64,000 nt of DNA from Mycobacterium sp. MS1601 (GTDB taxonomy: Bacteria > Actinomycetota > Actinomycetes > Mycobacteriales > Mycobacteriaceae): the NCBI RefSeq assembly GCF_001984215.1, contig NZ_CP019420.1:5642001-5706000 (forward strand). The letters are read 5' to 3'. Under the pieces are notes generated by a model. It made no database searches, was not told where the DNA came from, and was given only the letters and a program-made list of their open reading frames with translations. Positions 52,956-62,795 of this stretch are shown one piece after another. A program made the position numbers and the translations under genes. Every line of letters begins with the position of its first letter. Position 1 is the first letter of the stretch.

Positions 52956-54110
52956 TCAAGTGGGATCAGGCACCGCTGAGGCAGTTTCCGACTCGTCGTC
53001 CAGGGCGTCAGCCGAGGGAGCATTCTCGCCGGCCTGTTCGCTGACCTGCTCGCCGTAGTAGCGCAGGATCACCGCACCGGCGGCGGCCACGGGCACCGCC
53101 AGGAACGCACCTATGACGCCGAACGTCGACGCACCGAGCGTCACCGCAAGCAGGACGATCACGGCGTGCAGTTTCATCGTCTTCGACTGCAGCCACGGCT
53201 GCAGCACGTTGCCCTCGAGTTGCTGTACGGCGACAATCAGCGCCAGCACCAGCAGCGCGTTGGCCGGGCCGTTGGAGACCAGAGCGATCAACACCGCGAA
53301 GGCGCCTGCCACGAAGGCACCGACGATCGGCACGAATCCACCGATGAACGTGATGATGGCCAGCGCATAAGCCAGCGGCACTCCCAACACCAGCAACCCG
53401 ATACCGATCAGCACCGCGTCGACCAGACTGACCAGCGCCTGGGTCCGGATGAAACCTCCGAGCGTCGACCACACGCGAGAAAGGACTTCGGCGACGTGGG
53501 ATGCGGCGGGGAAGCCGACGGTCTGTTTGAGCCAGGGCAGGAAGCGCGGGCCGTCCTTGAGGAAGAAGAACGTGACCACCACGGCAGTGAACACGGTGAC
53601 CAGCGCTGAGGTGGCGGCGCCCACGCCGGTGAACACCCCGGAGGCGATCTGCGCACTGCTGGAGTTCAGTCGATCGGTGATTGCCGATACCGCTGAATTG
53701 AGCTGCGCCTCGCTGATGTTCAACGGTGGGCCGCCGAGCCACTCTTGAACCTGAACCACACCTGCGGTTGCCTGTTCGGCCAGTTCGGTGGACTGCTCGA
53801 CGATGGCCGGAGCCACCGCCGCGACCACGCCTGCGATCACGCCCACAGCGAGCAGTAGAACCGCTGCCACTGCTGCAGCGGGCGGCAACCCCTTGTCGCG
53901 CATCCAACGCACCGGAGGCCACAACACAGTGCACACGACCAACGCCAGCACCACTGGCAGCACGATCACCCAGGTCTGGCCGATCACCCAGGCCAACACC
54001 CACAACGCGGCCGCCACCGCGAGGAATTGCAGTGCCACCACCGCGGTCGATCGAAGATGGCCGCCGTACACAGCTCCGCGCCCTGGAACCGCACCCCTGT
54101 TGTCTGTCAC
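52956..54110 (-). CDS. AI-2E family transporter
   Basis: The 384-residue protein has about eight helices in the family arrangement: two N-terminal pairs, a central amphipathic region (TELAEQATAGVVQVQEWL), then the ALAIITFIGGFVPIVGAFVAG and QQLEGNVLQPWLQSKTMKLH motifs. The C-terminal 35 residues are acidic. Members are linked with export of autoinducer-2 or with Na+/H+ exchange; the real cargo here is unknown. Confidence 0.87.
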   Translation of the reverse strand: MTDNRGAVPGRGAVYGGHLRSTAVVALQFLAVAAALWVLAWVIGQTWVIVLPVVLALVVCTVLWPPVRWMRDKGLPPAAAVAAVLLLAVGVIAGVVAAVAPAIVEQSTELAEQATAGVVQVQEWLGGPPLNISEAQLNSAVSAITDRLNSSSAQIASGVFTGVGAATSALVTVFTAVVVTFFFLKDGPRFLPWLKQTVGFPAASHVAEVLSRVWSTLGGFIRTQALVSLVDAVLIGIGLLVLGVPLAYALAIITFIGGFVPIVGAFVAGAFAVLIALVSNGPANALLVLALIVAVQQLEGNVLQPWLQSKTMKLHAVIVLLAVTLGASTFGVIGAFLAVPVAAAGAVILRYYGEQVSEQAGENAPSADALDDESETASAVPDPT

Positions 54111-54119
54111 CCTTCCTCT

Positions 54120-55121
54120 CTACCCGCAGCGCGCCAGATTGCTCTGATTCTCGAGAATGACCTTGCCGACAGTGCCCTTGGATTCCAGCAACCTGTGGGC
54201 ACGGGCAGCCTGCGCCATCGGGATCACCGTGTCCACGACCACGCGTACGGCCTTTGTTTCGAACAGGGGCAGGACGTCACGGGTGACCCCGGCGATGATC
54301 GCGGCCTTCTGAACGATCGGCCGGGCCCGCAGCATTGTGGCACTCACGCTGGCGCGTTTGGACATCAACAGTCCGATGTCCAACGGGGTGGCAGAGGTGG
54401 AACCGCCGATGATCACCAGGTGTCCGTCGGGCGCCAGGCACGCCACGTTGCGTCCCAGATAGTCCGCCCCCACCACATCCAGAATCGCGTCGACGCCACG
54501 CCCTCCGGTGGCAGCCAGTGTCTCGGCGACGAAGTCGTGGGTGCGGTAGTTGATCGCGGTATCGGCTCCCAGGTCACGGCCGGCCTGCACTTTGGCGTCA
54601 CTGCCCGCGGTGGTGATGACGCGGGCTCCGATGGCAGTGGCCCACTGGATGGCGAAGGTGCCGATGCCGCCGCCCGCGCCGTGGATGAGTACGGTGTGGC
54701 CTCTGGTGAGTCCAGCGACCATGGCGAGGTTGGAGTAGACGGTGGCTGCCACCTCGGGAACCGCGGCGGCTTCGATGAGGCTGAGGCCCTGGGGAACCCG
54801 CATCACCTGGGTGGCTGGCACGGCCACCTCGTCGGCATAACCGCCACCGTCGAGTAATGCACATACGTGGTCGCCGGGTGACCACGCTGTCACCTGAGCA
54901 CCGACGGAGGTGATCACGCCTGCGCATTCCAGCCCCAATGGGCGTGGTGCCGATGGCGGCACGGGGTAGTGGCCGCGCCGCTGCATCAGGTCGGCATTGT
55001 TCACCCCGGCAGCCGCTACGGAAATCACCACTTCGTGGGGTTCGGGTGCCAGCGCCTGCACCGGTGTCCAGCGCAGGACCCCGGGTGGACCGGGCTCCTC
55101 GAAGAGAATCGCCGAGGTCAC
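54120..55121 (-). CDS. NAD(P)H:quinone oxidoreductase (zinc-independent MDR family)
   Basis: The 333-residue medium-chain reductase lacks catalytic zinc ligands. It contains GVNNADLMQRRGHYP, the GLECAGVI segment and the NADPH motif HGAGGGIGTFAIQWA (about 148-162). It resembles PIG3/QOR enzymes that reduce quinones or enones. GTG 55121 overlaps the stop of the SRPBCC gene, which fixes the start and pairs the two genes. Confidence 0.88.
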   Translation of the reverse strand: MTSAILFEEPGPPGVLRWTPVQALAPEPHEVVISVAAAGVNNADLMQRRGHYPVPPSAPRPLGLECAGVITSVGAQVTAWSPGDHVCALLDGGGYADEVAVPATQVMRVPQGLSLIEAAAVPEVAATVYSNLAMVAGLTRGHTVLIHGAGGGIGTFAIQWATAIGARVITTAGSDAKVQAGRDLGADTAINYRTHDFVAETLAATGGRGVDAILDVVGADYLGRNVACLAPDGHLVIIGGSTSATPLDIGLLMSKRASVSATMLRARPIVQKAAIIAGVTRDVLPLFETKAVRVVVDTVIPMAQAARAHRLLESKGTVGKVILENQSNLARCG

Positions 55122-55660
55122 TGCCGGGCTGCCCAGTTGGCGATGGACTGTGCGTAGCGTGGCGTCTCGACCTCGCAGTGGCGACTCGACGCCTCCTGAC
55201 GGGCCTTGGCCGCTTCCTCGAACGACTGTCCCTGCGCAGCAACGAATGTCAGGAAATCCTCGGTGGGGTGGGAGGTCACTGTGTTGGTGTAGCGGCACCG
55301 GCCATCGTCGAGGTGTTCCATCCGCAGCTCCCAGATCACCTGTGTCGTGGTCCATCCCGCTGGGGTCAGGACGTCGGACAGCGACACCATCTTGCAGTAG
55401 TGCGCTTCGGCCACCTCGAATCGGTACTGCTGGACCACCAGTCCGGTGCCGATCATCTCGATGTTGATCGACATGGGCGTGCCGTCGTCGTCGACGGTGT
55501 AGCCGGCGGCCTTGTGGTCACCCGGTGCGCAGCGTTGATACTCGTGTGTGGGAAGGGTTTTCAGCCACTGGGCGATGTCGACTCTTGCGAAAGGCGCCTC
55601 CACGTCAGCGGTGATGACAGCGTGTGAGAGGACCAGATCGTCGCGAACGGCGGTACTCAT
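55118..55660 (-). CDS. SRPBCC-like lipid/ligand-binding protein
   Basis: The 180-residue protein starts at ATG 55660, which follows AGGAGG. The pattern (ITADVEAPFARVDIAQWL, then beta strands and a long C-terminal helix EDFLTFVAAQGQSFEEAAKA) fits a START/Bet v1-like pocket protein. There is no signal peptide. It is coupled to the quinone reductase gene. The ligand is unknown. Confidence 0.72.
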   Translation of the reverse strand: MSTAVRDDLVLSHAVITADVEAPFARVDIAQWLKTLPTHEYQRCAPGDHKAAGYTVDDDGTPMSINIEMIGTGLVVQQYRFEVAEAHYCKMVSLSDVLTPAGWTTTQVIWELRMEHLDDGRCRYTNTVTSHPTEDFLTFVAAQGQSFEEAAKARQEASSRHCEVETPRYAQSIANWAARQ

Positions 55661-55765
55661 TTCGCCTCCTGTTGTAGATCTCTCCTGACTTCTCAAGCAT
55701 CGACGTGACAGGCCACGGCGGACAATGCCGGTGACGTGAACCCTCGGGTGGTGCCAGCACCCAGA

Positions 55766-56377
55766 TCAGCGGCGGCGAGCCAGAAGGTGCACGCCGGGGA
55801 AGCGATGGACGGTGTCCGGACGGTTGACGATGCGCCACCTTTCGTCGAACCCCGCCTCGGTCAACACCCGGCTCAGTTCGTCAGGGTGCCAGCGCCAGGC
55901 TGGGGCCACCGCGTGGTCGAACGGCCTGGCCGGGCCGGGAGTGTCTGTTGACTGCATTGCGATCAATACCGGCGTGGTGGGGCCAACCAGGTGGGCCCAG
56001 CGAAGGAAAATCTCGGCCAGCTCGTCTGGCGGGATGTGGATCAGGCTGAATCGGGCCAGGATCGCAGCGATCGGTCGGGGCGCCCCGACCAGCCTGGCGT
56101 CTGTCTCGAGGAAGATCAGATCAGGGTATGTGTCGCGGGCTATGGCCAGCATCGCGGGGCTGGGCTCACATCCAACGACGTGAAGTCCGTGTCGCGCCAG
56201 ATCGGCGGTGACGTGTCCGAGGCCGCAGCCCACGTCGAGGACGACGCCCTCCAGCTCGATCGTTTCGACGAACGCGGCGACGGCGTGCTGTTCGACAGAG
56301 GTCTGATACGCCGAGGGGAACATCGCGGCATACCGCTGGGCAAGCACCTCGTATCCGGGTTGCATCACGTTGCTCAC
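55766..56377 (-). CDS. SAM-dependent class I methyltransferase
   Basis: The 203-residue protein has motif I VLDVGCGLGHVTADL (about 45-59), an acidic post-I VVGCEPS segment and the usual Rossmann layout to the end. The first 40 residues (YEVLAQRYAAMFPSAYQTSVEQHA) resemble small bacterial methyltransferases of the UbiE/Methyltransf_25 type. The substrate is unknown. It diverges from an SRPBCC gene across 56 bases. Confidence 0.85.
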   Translation of the reverse strand: MSNVMQPGYEVLAQRYAAMFPSAYQTSVEQHAVAAFVETIELEGVVLDVGCGLGHVTADLARHGLHVVGCEPSPAMLAIARDTYPDLIFLETDARLVGAPRPIAAILARFSLIHIPPDELAEIFLRWAHLVGPTTPVLIAMQSTDTPGPARPFDHAVAPAWRWHPDELSRVLTEAGFDERWRIVNRPDTVHRFPGVHLLARRR

Positions 56378-56433
56378 TATCGCCGATGACCAGCCTCGTT
56401 GCTGAGGCGGTGGAGTTTCGGCAGGGTGGAGGC

Positions 56434-56910
56434 ATGAGCAACGACGCCAAGGTCAACACCAAGGTCACTGTCGAACGAATCATTCCCGCACCCGTCGACG
56501 CGGTTTTCGACGTCCTGTCCAACCCACAGCGACACCAGACGCTGGACGGATCGGGCTTCATCCGCAGCGTGGAACACGCCGATCGGATCCAGAAGGTGGG
56601 CGAGGTGTTCACCATGAACATGCAGGGGCCCCACATGGGTGGCGAGTACAAGACCGACAACCACGTGTCCGGTTACGCGAAGGACAAACTGCTGGCCTGG
56701 AAGACCGCTCCCGCCGGCACCGAGCCTCCCGGCTGGGAGTGGTTGTGGGAGTTGGAATCTCAGGGACCGAATGAAACACTTGTGCGCCACACCTACGACT
56801 GGTCGAAGGTCACCGACAAGAAGCTGCTCGAGAAAGTGAAGTTCCCGCTGGTCACCGAGGAGCAGCTGGAAGACACCCTCGCGCGGCTGGCGGCCGAGAC
56901 CGCTTCCTGA
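56434..56910 (+). CDS. SRPBCC family protein
   Basis: The 158-residue protein is a polyketide-cyclase/AHSA1-like domain: VTVERIIPAPVDAVFDVLSN, DGSGFIRSVEH, then WEWLWELESQGPNETLVRHTYDWS. ATG 56434 follows GGTGGAGG by a few bases. It has no signal peptide and is unlinked to an obvious pathway. It probably binds a hydrophobic ligand. Confidence 0.82.
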   Translation: MSNDAKVNTKVTVERIIPAPVDAVFDVLSNPQRHQTLDGSGFIRSVEHADRIQKVGEVFTMNMQGPHMGGEYKTDNHVSGYAKDKLLAWKTAPAGTEPPGWEWLWELESQGPNETLVRHTYDWSKVTDKKLLEKVKFPLVTEEQLEDTLARLAAETAS

Positions 56911-56992
56911 CGTCAAGAATCTCCCAAGGATTCGAGGAGGCCTCCGCGGAAGGGTCGTACCCGCAACTACCCGTCCCGACCGAGGAGAGTCC

Positions 56993-57388
56993 GTGAAGAA
57001 GTGCCTGCTGGCCACCGCGCTGGTCGTCACCGCGTTGATCGTTGCGCCCGTGGCCGCCGCTGACAACTACGCCACCCAGTCGGGGCGGGTGTTGTGCACC
57101 GTCACCCCGGATTCGACCATCGCCGAACTGGGCCACGACGTAGTGGTGTGCCAGGGCGCGTTCACGCAACCCGGCGCCAAGTTCCAAGCCATCACGACAG
57201 GGGACGGACGTGTGCAGTGGCAGGATGCCAACCTCGCCGTCGACAACCCGACTACCGTGATGAACTACGGCACCACACTTCATAGCGGAAACTGGACCAT
57301 CTATCCAGATCGGACCGGCACCCTGTTCACCGACGATCGCACGGGCCACGGCATGTTCGTCAGCATCGACGACGTCCACGCGTTCTGA
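56993..57388 (+). CDS. Small secreted mycobacterial protein
   Basis: The 131-residue protein starts at GTG 56993, which follows GAGGAGA by 6 bases. It has a signal peptide (KKCLLATALVVTALIVAPVAAA) and a beta-rich mature domain with two cysteines (RVLCTVT, VVVCQGAF) likely to pair. The DGRVQWQDANLAVDNPTT and GNWTIYPDRTGTLFTDD segments recur in a group of mycobacterial exported proteins of unknown role. Confidence 0.72.
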   Translation: MKKCLLATALVVTALIVAPVAAADNYATQSGRVLCTVTPDSTIAELGHDVVVCQGAFTQPGAKFQAITTGDGRVQWQDANLAVDNPTTVMNYGTTLHSGNWTIYPDRTGTLFTDDRTGHGMFVSIDDVHAF

Positions 57389-57455
57389 TCTGCTCATCCG
57401 CGGCGGCGTTCTCCGACAGTGTGGACCGAGCCTGGGTCGATTCGTCGGCCAGGGC

Positions 57456-58526
57456 TCAGCTGACGCGCTCGCCGGAGGCGGTGTCGAAGACGTGGATGTC
57501 CTGCGCCGCCGCGGTGACGTGGATGATGTCACCCATCCGGGCATGGTCACGGCCGCTGACCCGGACTATCACGTCGTGCCCGCCGGCGACCGCGGTGCCG
57601 TACACGAAGGCATCGGAGCCCAGTTCCTCGACCACCGAGACCTGCACCGGCATGCCGTCGCCGGGACCGACACGGCGCCACGACTCGGGGCGCACGCCGA
57701 TGGTCACCGGACCGCGGGCCTGGTCGACCACGCCCGGACCGACTGCCAGACAGTGCTCGCCGACGGTCACGCTTCGGTCTGCCAGATGAGCCTCGAAGAG
57801 ATTCATCGCCGGTGAGCCGATGAAGCCCGCGACGAACACATTGGCAGGTCGGTCGTAGAGGTCCATCGGGGTACCGACCTGCTGCAGCGCGCCGTCGCGC
57901 ATGACAGCCACCCGATCGCCCATCGTCATCGCTTCAACTTGGTCATGGGTGACATACACGGTGGTCACGCCGAGTTCGCGCTGCAGCTTGGCGATGTCGG
58001 TGCGAGTGCGTACCCGCATCTTGGCGTCGAGATTGGACAGTGGTTCGTCCATGCAGAACACCTGTGGGTTGCGCACGATCGCCCGGCCCATCGCGACCCG
58101 CTGCCGCTGACCGCCGGACAGCGCTTTGGGTTTGCGCGCCAAGTACTCGGTGAGTCCCAGAGTCTCGGCGGCAACCCGTACCCTGCGCTGCCGCTCCGCT
58201 TTCGGCATCCGGGCGTTCTTGAGGCAGAACTCCATGTTCTGGGCCACCGTCATGTGGGGGTACAGGGCGTAGTTCTGGAACACCATTGCGATGTCGCGGT
58301 CCTTGGCGGCCGCGTCGGTGATCTCCTGGTCGCCGATGAAGATGCGGCCCGCGGTCACCTCTTCCAGTCCGGCCAGCATCCGCAGTGTGGTGGATTTACC
58401 GCACCCGGACGGACCGACCAGCACCATGAATTCGCCGTCGGCGATGGTCAGGTCGATGCCGGCCACCGCCGGTCGGTCGGCCTTGGGGTAGTGGCGCTGT
58501 GCATTCTCGAAACGGACTGCGGCCAT
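57456..58526 (-). CDS. Carbohydrate ABC transporter ATP-binding protein (UgpC/MsmK/SugC-type)
   Basis: The 356-residue ATPase has Walker A GPSGCGKST (38-46), signature LSGGQRQR, Walker B VFCMDEPLSNLD and a C-terminal TOBE/MalK-like regulatory region from about 235 on. It energises the sugar importer encoded just upstream. The gap to the permease gene is 23 bases, so it is probably the last gene of the operon. Similar ATPases can serve several importers. Confidence 0.9.
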   Translation of the reverse strand: MAAVRFENAQRHYPKADRPAVAGIDLTIADGEFMVLVGPSGCGKSTTLRMLAGLEEVTAGRIFIGDQEITDAAAKDRDIAMVFQNYALYPHMTVAQNMEFCLKNARMPKAERQRRVRVAAETLGLTEYLARKPKALSGGQRQRVAMGRAIVRNPQVFCMDEPLSNLDAKMRVRTRTDIAKLQRELGVTTVYVTHDQVEAMTMGDRVAVMRDGALQQVGTPMDLYDRPANVFVAGFIGSPAMNLFEAHLADRSVTVGEHCLAVGPGVVDQARGPVTIGVRPESWRRVGPGDGMPVQVSVVEELGSDAFVYGTAVAGGHDVIVRVSGRDHARMGDIIHVTAAAQDIHVFDTASGERVS

Positions 58527-58549
58527 GGGTATCTTCCTTTACTAGTGGG

Positions 58550-59374
58550 TCAGCGGCTGGAGATGCCGCCGACCATCCCGCTGATGAAGCGCTTCTGCAG
58601 CGCGAAGTACAAGACGGCGATCGGTAGAGCGACCATGACGCCGGCGGCGGACAGCAATGAATATTCGGTGAGATGCTGACCCTGGAAAAATGCCAGGCCC
58701 AAGGGGGCGGTCCGGCGATCCTCGGAGACGATCATCACCAGCGGTAGCAGGAATTCGTTCCACGTCCACATCGTGATCAACACGGCCATGGTCATGATCG
58801 GTGCGATACTCGCCGGAACCATCACCCGCCACAGCACTTTCAGGTCGCGAGCGCCGTCGAGCCGCGCCGCCTCGATGATCTCGCCGGGGAACGTGCGGAA
58901 CTGGTTGCGCATCCAGAAGGTCGCGAACGCCAACGACTGTGCCGTTTGCGGCAAGATCAGGGCCAGGTAGGAGTCGGTCAGCCCGGCCGTGCGCATGTTG
59001 AAGTACAGCGGGATGATGAATGCCTCAGCCGGCAGTGTCAGCCCGATCAGCAGTACGTAGAACAGAATGGACGAGCCGGCGAATTGCATTCGTGCGAAGG
59101 CAAATCCGGCAAAGATGGCCAACACGACGGTCAGCGCGACGACGGCGGATGCCACCAGCACGCTGGAGGTCAGGTAGGTGGCGAAGTTGCCGCGGGTCCA
59201 CGCTTGCGCGTAGTTGTCGAACGCGAAGTGCGACGGGATGGCGAACCCGCCGGTGTTCTCCTTGGCCGGTGTCAACGAGGAGAGCAACACTCCGATCAGT
59301 GGCACCACCGCGAATGCTGCGAACATGCCGAGGATGATCTGGTTGATGATGCGTTCGCGCCGGGACAGTGTCAC
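58550..59374 (-). CDS. Carbohydrate ABC transporter permease (MalG-type)
   Basis: The 274-residue protein has six helices and the EAA loop EIIEAARLDGARDLKVLWRV, which docks the ATPase. It has the WTWNEFLLPLV segment of MalG-like proteins and ends in a short tail. GTG 59374 overlaps the first permease gene as GTGA, which fixes the start. Confidence 0.9.
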   Translation of the reverse strand: MTLSRRERIINQIILGMFAAFAVVPLIGVLLSSLTPAKENTGGFAIPSHFAFDNYAQAWTRGNFATYLTSSVLVASAVVALTVVLAIFAGFAFARMQFAGSSILFYVLLIGLTLPAEAFIIPLYFNMRTAGLTDSYLALILPQTAQSLAFATFWMRNQFRTFPGEIIEAARLDGARDLKVLWRVMVPASIAPIMTMAVLITMWTWNEFLLPLVMIVSEDRRTAPLGLAFFQGQHLTEYSLLSAAGVMVALPIAVLYFALQKRFISGMVGGISSR

Positions 59375-60312
59375 GAGATGTCCTTGGGTTCGATGCGGTT
59401 GATCAGCACGGTGACCGCGATGATGACCAGTGTCAGCACGACGGCCACCGCAGCGGCCAGTCCGACCTGGCCGGTGTTGAAGGCCCGGTTGTAGGCCTCG
59501 AACGCGGGTACGGTGGTGGCGTTGCCAGGGCCGCCGCGGGTGGTGATGTAGACCAGGTCGAAGGTCTTGAGCGCCGAGACGACAGTCAAGGTCAACGCCA
59601 CGGCGATCTGGCCGCGCAGTGCCGGCAGCGTGATCGCGAAGAACTCCCTGCCGCGGCCGGCGCCGTCGAGGCGGGCTGCCTCGAACAGCTCCGGGGCGAT
59701 GTTGCCGATACCGGACAGGAACAGCACCAGACACAGTCCGACGTTCACCCAGGTGCCGACCAGCCCGATGGCCATCAGCGCAGTGCTGTGGTCGCCCAGC
59801 CAGACCCGCGACAGCGACTCCAGGCCAACCGCCCGCAGTGTCTGGTTGAGCAACCCGTTCTGCGAGTAGATGGACACCCAGATGGTGGCCACCACCACCG
59901 AGGCGATCACCTGCGGCAGGAACAGCACCGTCCGGAAGAACGACATCGACGCCATCGCGTGCGACCGCGAGATCAGGGCGGTCAGGAACAGTGCGAGCAC
60001 AACGGGCGCGGCCGCGTAGAACAGCATCAACACCCCGGCGTGCAGAAACGAGTCCCGCAGTTGTTCGTCGCCGAAGATGCTGAGGTAGTTGGCAATTCCC
60101 GCAGACGTCGACGCACCCAGTCCGTCCCAGTTGAAGAACGAGTACTGGACGGTCTGCACCATCGGCACCCCGAGGAACAGCACTGACACCAGCAACGCCG
60201 GGGCCACGTAGAGGTAGGGGACCAGGCGCCGGCGACGACGCCTCGGGGTGGTCCCCGGAACGGGCCCGGAATCAGCGGCGCGCACGACAACCCTCGACAG
60301 AACCGACGTCAT
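59371..60312 (-). CDS. Carbohydrate ABC transporter permease (MalF/UgpA-type)
   Basis: The 313-residue protein has six helices after a basic leader (TTPRRRRRRLVPYLYVAPALL). The EAA loop is ELFEAARLDGAGRGREFFAI. ATG 60312 overlaps the binding-protein stop as ATGA. It pairs with the MalG-type permease to form the channel. Confidence 0.9.
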   Translation of the reverse strand: MTSVLSRVVVRAADSGPVPGTTPRRRRRRLVPYLYVAPALLVSVLFLGVPMVQTVQYSFFNWDGLGASTSAGIANYLSIFGDEQLRDSFLHAGVLMLFYAAAPVVLALFLTALISRSHAMASMSFFRTVLFLPQVIASVVVATIWVSIYSQNGLLNQTLRAVGLESLSRVWLGDHSTALMAIGLVGTWVNVGLCLVLFLSGIGNIAPELFEAARLDGAGRGREFFAITLPALRGQIAVALTLTVVSALKTFDLVYITTRGGPGNATTVPAFEAYNRAFNTGQVGLAAAVAVVLTLVIIAVTVLINRIEPKDIS

Positions 60313-61661
60313 TTTCGACTGTTCACAAACGCTGCGTAGTCGGTCTGCAGCGTCGTGGTGAACTGTCTGGGATCGCTCTGCCCGCCAACCAGTTCCTGGA
60401 CAGCAGCGGTCAGCGTGTCGTAGAAGGTCGGCGTCGAGTAGTCCAGGTAGGGCACGGTGCCGTCGGCCTTCTGCACGTCGCGGTACTGGGTGGCGACGTC
60501 GGCGGCCAGGGTGCCCGCGGCCGGCTGGTAATCGGCAGGCAGGACGGTCGGCAGGTTGCCGGTGTCGACCAGGACCTTCGCTGACGCGGCGTTGGTGATG
60601 AAGTCGATGTAGGCCGCAGCCACGTCCGGGTGCGCGGACTTCGAGGTGATCGCCCAGGCCAGTCCCTGCCCGCCGGTTGTCGACGGCTTGCCGTCGGGGG
60701 TGCTCAGCGTCGTGAAGCCGACATTGTCTCCCATCGCGTCGCGCATGTCCTGCTCTTTCCAGGTGCCGGTGATGGTGAAGAGTGCATCCCCCTTGGCGAA
60801 GGCGGCAATGGCGTCGTCGCGGGACACGCCGTTGGCGCCTGGGGTCAGGTACCCCTGCTTGGACCAATCTGAGATTTGTTGGGCCGCTTGCACAGTCGGT
60901 GCGTCGGTCCAGGCCCCGCCCTGACCGCTGACCAGCTCGGAGACTGCTTCCGGTCCGGCGATGGCAGCTTGGGTGACACCGAACAGGTGGATGCCCGGGC
61001 TCTTCTCCAGGTTGCCGAACGCCAGCGGCAGGATTCCCTTGGCGTGGGCGGCGTCCATCGCGCTGTCGAGCTCGGCCAGCGTGGTGGGGACCGCCAGTCC
61101 GAGTTCCTCTAGCTTGGCGCGGTTGTAGTAGACGCCGACGATCTCACCGGTCTGCGACACCCCGAACAGGGTGTCGCCCTGCCAGGTCTTGCCATCGGGG
61201 CTGAAGCTGTTCTGCTTCAGCAGGCTTTCCGGGTAGTACGAGGTCCAGTCGTACAGCTCGGCGTAGTCGGTCATCGGGCGCAGCATTCCTGCGGAGACAA
61301 ACGCGCCCATGTCCGGGTAACCCTGGTTGGCTTGGATGACGTCGGGCGGGGTGTTGCTGGACAGCGCGAGTTTCAGAGTGGTCTTCAGATCACTGAACGA
61401 CTGGGCGGTGCGCTCGATCTTGACGTTCGGGTACTTCTTCTCGAACGCCGCGTTGAGCTGCTCCTGAGCCGTGACGATGCCGCCATCGGTGTTCTGATCC
61501 CATACCTTCAACGTCACGTCGCCCGCGGCGGCGACGTCCGTGGACACCGCACCGGTGGGTGCTGGCGTGCCCTCCGACGAGCCGGAGGGCCCCGGTGCGC
61601 AGGCGCTGAGCGCCACCAGGGCAGCCGCGGCTGCCACGACGGTGCGTAGTGAACTTCTCAT
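60309..61661 (-). CDS. Extracellular sugar-binding lipoprotein of ABC transporter
   Basis: The 450-residue protein has a signal peptide with lipobox LSAC (Cys21), then a Ser/Pro/Gly linker. The family-1 binding fold starts at VTLKVWDQNTDGGIV, with ALSSNTPPDVIQANQGYPDM as a typical ligand-side segment and KGDALFTITGTWKEQDM further on. ATG 61661 overlaps the PfkB gene. The ligand is probably a mono- or disaccharide or polyol. Confidence 0.9.
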   Translation of the reverse strand: MRSSLRTVVAAAAALVALSACAPGPSGSSEGTPAPTGAVSTDVAAAGDVTLKVWDQNTDGGIVTAQEQLNAAFEKKYPNVKIERTAQSFSDLKTTLKLALSSNTPPDVIQANQGYPDMGAFVSAGMLRPMTDYAELYDWTSYYPESLLKQNSFSPDGKTWQGDTLFGVSQTGEIVGVYYNRAKLEELGLAVPTTLAELDSAMDAAHAKGILPLAFGNLEKSPGIHLFGVTQAAIAGPEAVSELVSGQGGAWTDAPTVQAAQQISDWSKQGYLTPGANGVSRDDAIAAFAKGDALFTITGTWKEQDMRDAMGDNVGFTTLSTPDGKPSTTGGQGLAWAITSKSAHPDVAAAYIDFITNAASAKVLVDTGNLPTVLPADYQPAAGTLAADVATQYRDVQKADGTVPYLDYSTPTFYDTLTAAVQELVGGQSDPRQFTTTLQTDYAAFVNSRK

Positions 61662-62620
61662 GACGACAGGACTCCTTCTGTTACTGCACTGTGGTGTCGC
61701 CGGGTCCACCGGCGGATGAATGCCCAGCCTTCGTCGGCGTGGCATTGGTCGAGCAATGTGGCGATGTCTTCGGGGCGGGGAGCGCTGGCGGCGCCGCCGG
61801 CAGACCGGACGGTGCAGGCGGCACCGGCAGCGGCCAGCCGCAGACGTTGTTCGAGATCCCAACCCCACGCGGTTGCGGCCATGAATCCGGCGGCAAAGGA
61901 ATCACCCGCGCCGGTCGGATCGACGGCGTGCACCAACAGCGCGGGCACCTGTACTCGAGTGCTGCCCTGCGCGGCAATGGCACCGGCGCGACCCAGCGTC
62001 ACGATCGCGGTGTCGACGTACCGGGCCAGGATGTCCAGGGCGTCGTCGACCGTTTCGGCGCGGGTGTACCCGAGCGCCTCGACATCGTTGACGATGACGA
62101 CGTCGACATCGCGGAGGCGATCGAGCAGGCGTTGCGACCATTCACCGGAGGCGTCCCAACCAACCCCGCCGACCAGGGTGGTTCCGTTGCGCCGGAGGTC
62201 AACGGCCCAGCCGGGCAGGTCTCCGGCCAAGCCCAGATGTGCGACCCGGCAGGGGCGGTCTGCGGGCCATTCCGGTAGGTCGCCGTCGGCTTGGTAGGTG
62301 ACGAAGGCACGGTCGTGGCCGTCGGTGATGGCAACCGAAATGGAGATCTGATGGCCGGGACGAGTTGCGGTGGCGCTCAGGTCGAGGCCGCATTCGTCAT
62401 GCAGGCTGCGCTGGACGATGGAGCCGATGGGGTCGTCACCGAACTCGCTGAGCAGTGCGGTGTCAGCACCAAGGCGGGCGGCCGCGACGGCTCGGTTGGC
62501 CGCGCCGCCGGGGGAGATCGTGAAACCGTCGGCCAGCACCTCGGCCCCGGGAGCGGGGGCGTGGACACCGGTGAAGATCAGGTCGCTGTAGATGCGCCCG
62601 ACCACCAGGACGTCTGTCAA
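61658..62620 (-). CDS. PfkB/ribokinase-family carbohydrate kinase
   Basis: The 320-residue kinase has an N-terminal SPGGAANRAVAAARLG signature and the catalytic DPTGAGDSFAAGFMA (Asp about 253), with a FGDDPIG segment between. The TTG start at 62620 is supported by a strong AGGAGGTGA 6 bases upstream. It is the first gene of the transporter operon. It probably phosphorylates the imported sugar or a sugar released by the GH4 enzyme across the intergenic region. Confidence 0.9.
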   Translation of the reverse strand: MTDVLVVGRIYSDLIFTGVHAPAPGAEVLADGFTISPGGAANRAVAAARLGADTALLSEFGDDPIGSIVQRSLHDECGLDLSATATRPGHQISISVAITDGHDRAFVTYQADGDLPEWPADRPCRVAHLGLAGDLPGWAVDLRRNGTTLVGGVGWDASGEWSQRLLDRLRDVDVVIVNDVEALGYTRAETVDDALDILARYVDTAIVTLGRAGAIAAQGSTRVQVPALLVHAVDPTGAGDSFAAGFMAATAWGWDLEQRLRLAAAGAACTVRSAGGAASAPRPEDIATLLDQCHADEGWAFIRRWTRRHHSAVTEGVLSS

Positions 62621-62795
62621 ACTCGCTCACCTCCTATCAAAGTTGACTGAGTTTGATCGTTTGATGAGTGCAACTCTGGAGCCCATGGATGTCAATCATG
62701 TTTCATCAGGGTCACTCGCGGGTTATTTTGAGGAAATTCGTCAGAAGTAGTCAGAGTCATGCAAAGTCGAGCAAGTTCGGTATACGATCGACGGC
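62621..62795. promoter_or_regulatory. Divergent control region of the sugar locus
   Basis: This 175-base region separates the PfkB/transporter operon from the DeoR gene. It carries a tandem GTTTGATC GTTTGATG pair (62651-62666) and a related GTTTCATCAGG (62700-62710), candidate DeoR sites. A TATACGAT box (62781-62788) with hexamer TACGAT lies 7 bases before ATG 62796, fitting a leaderless start for the regulator. Confidence 0.5.
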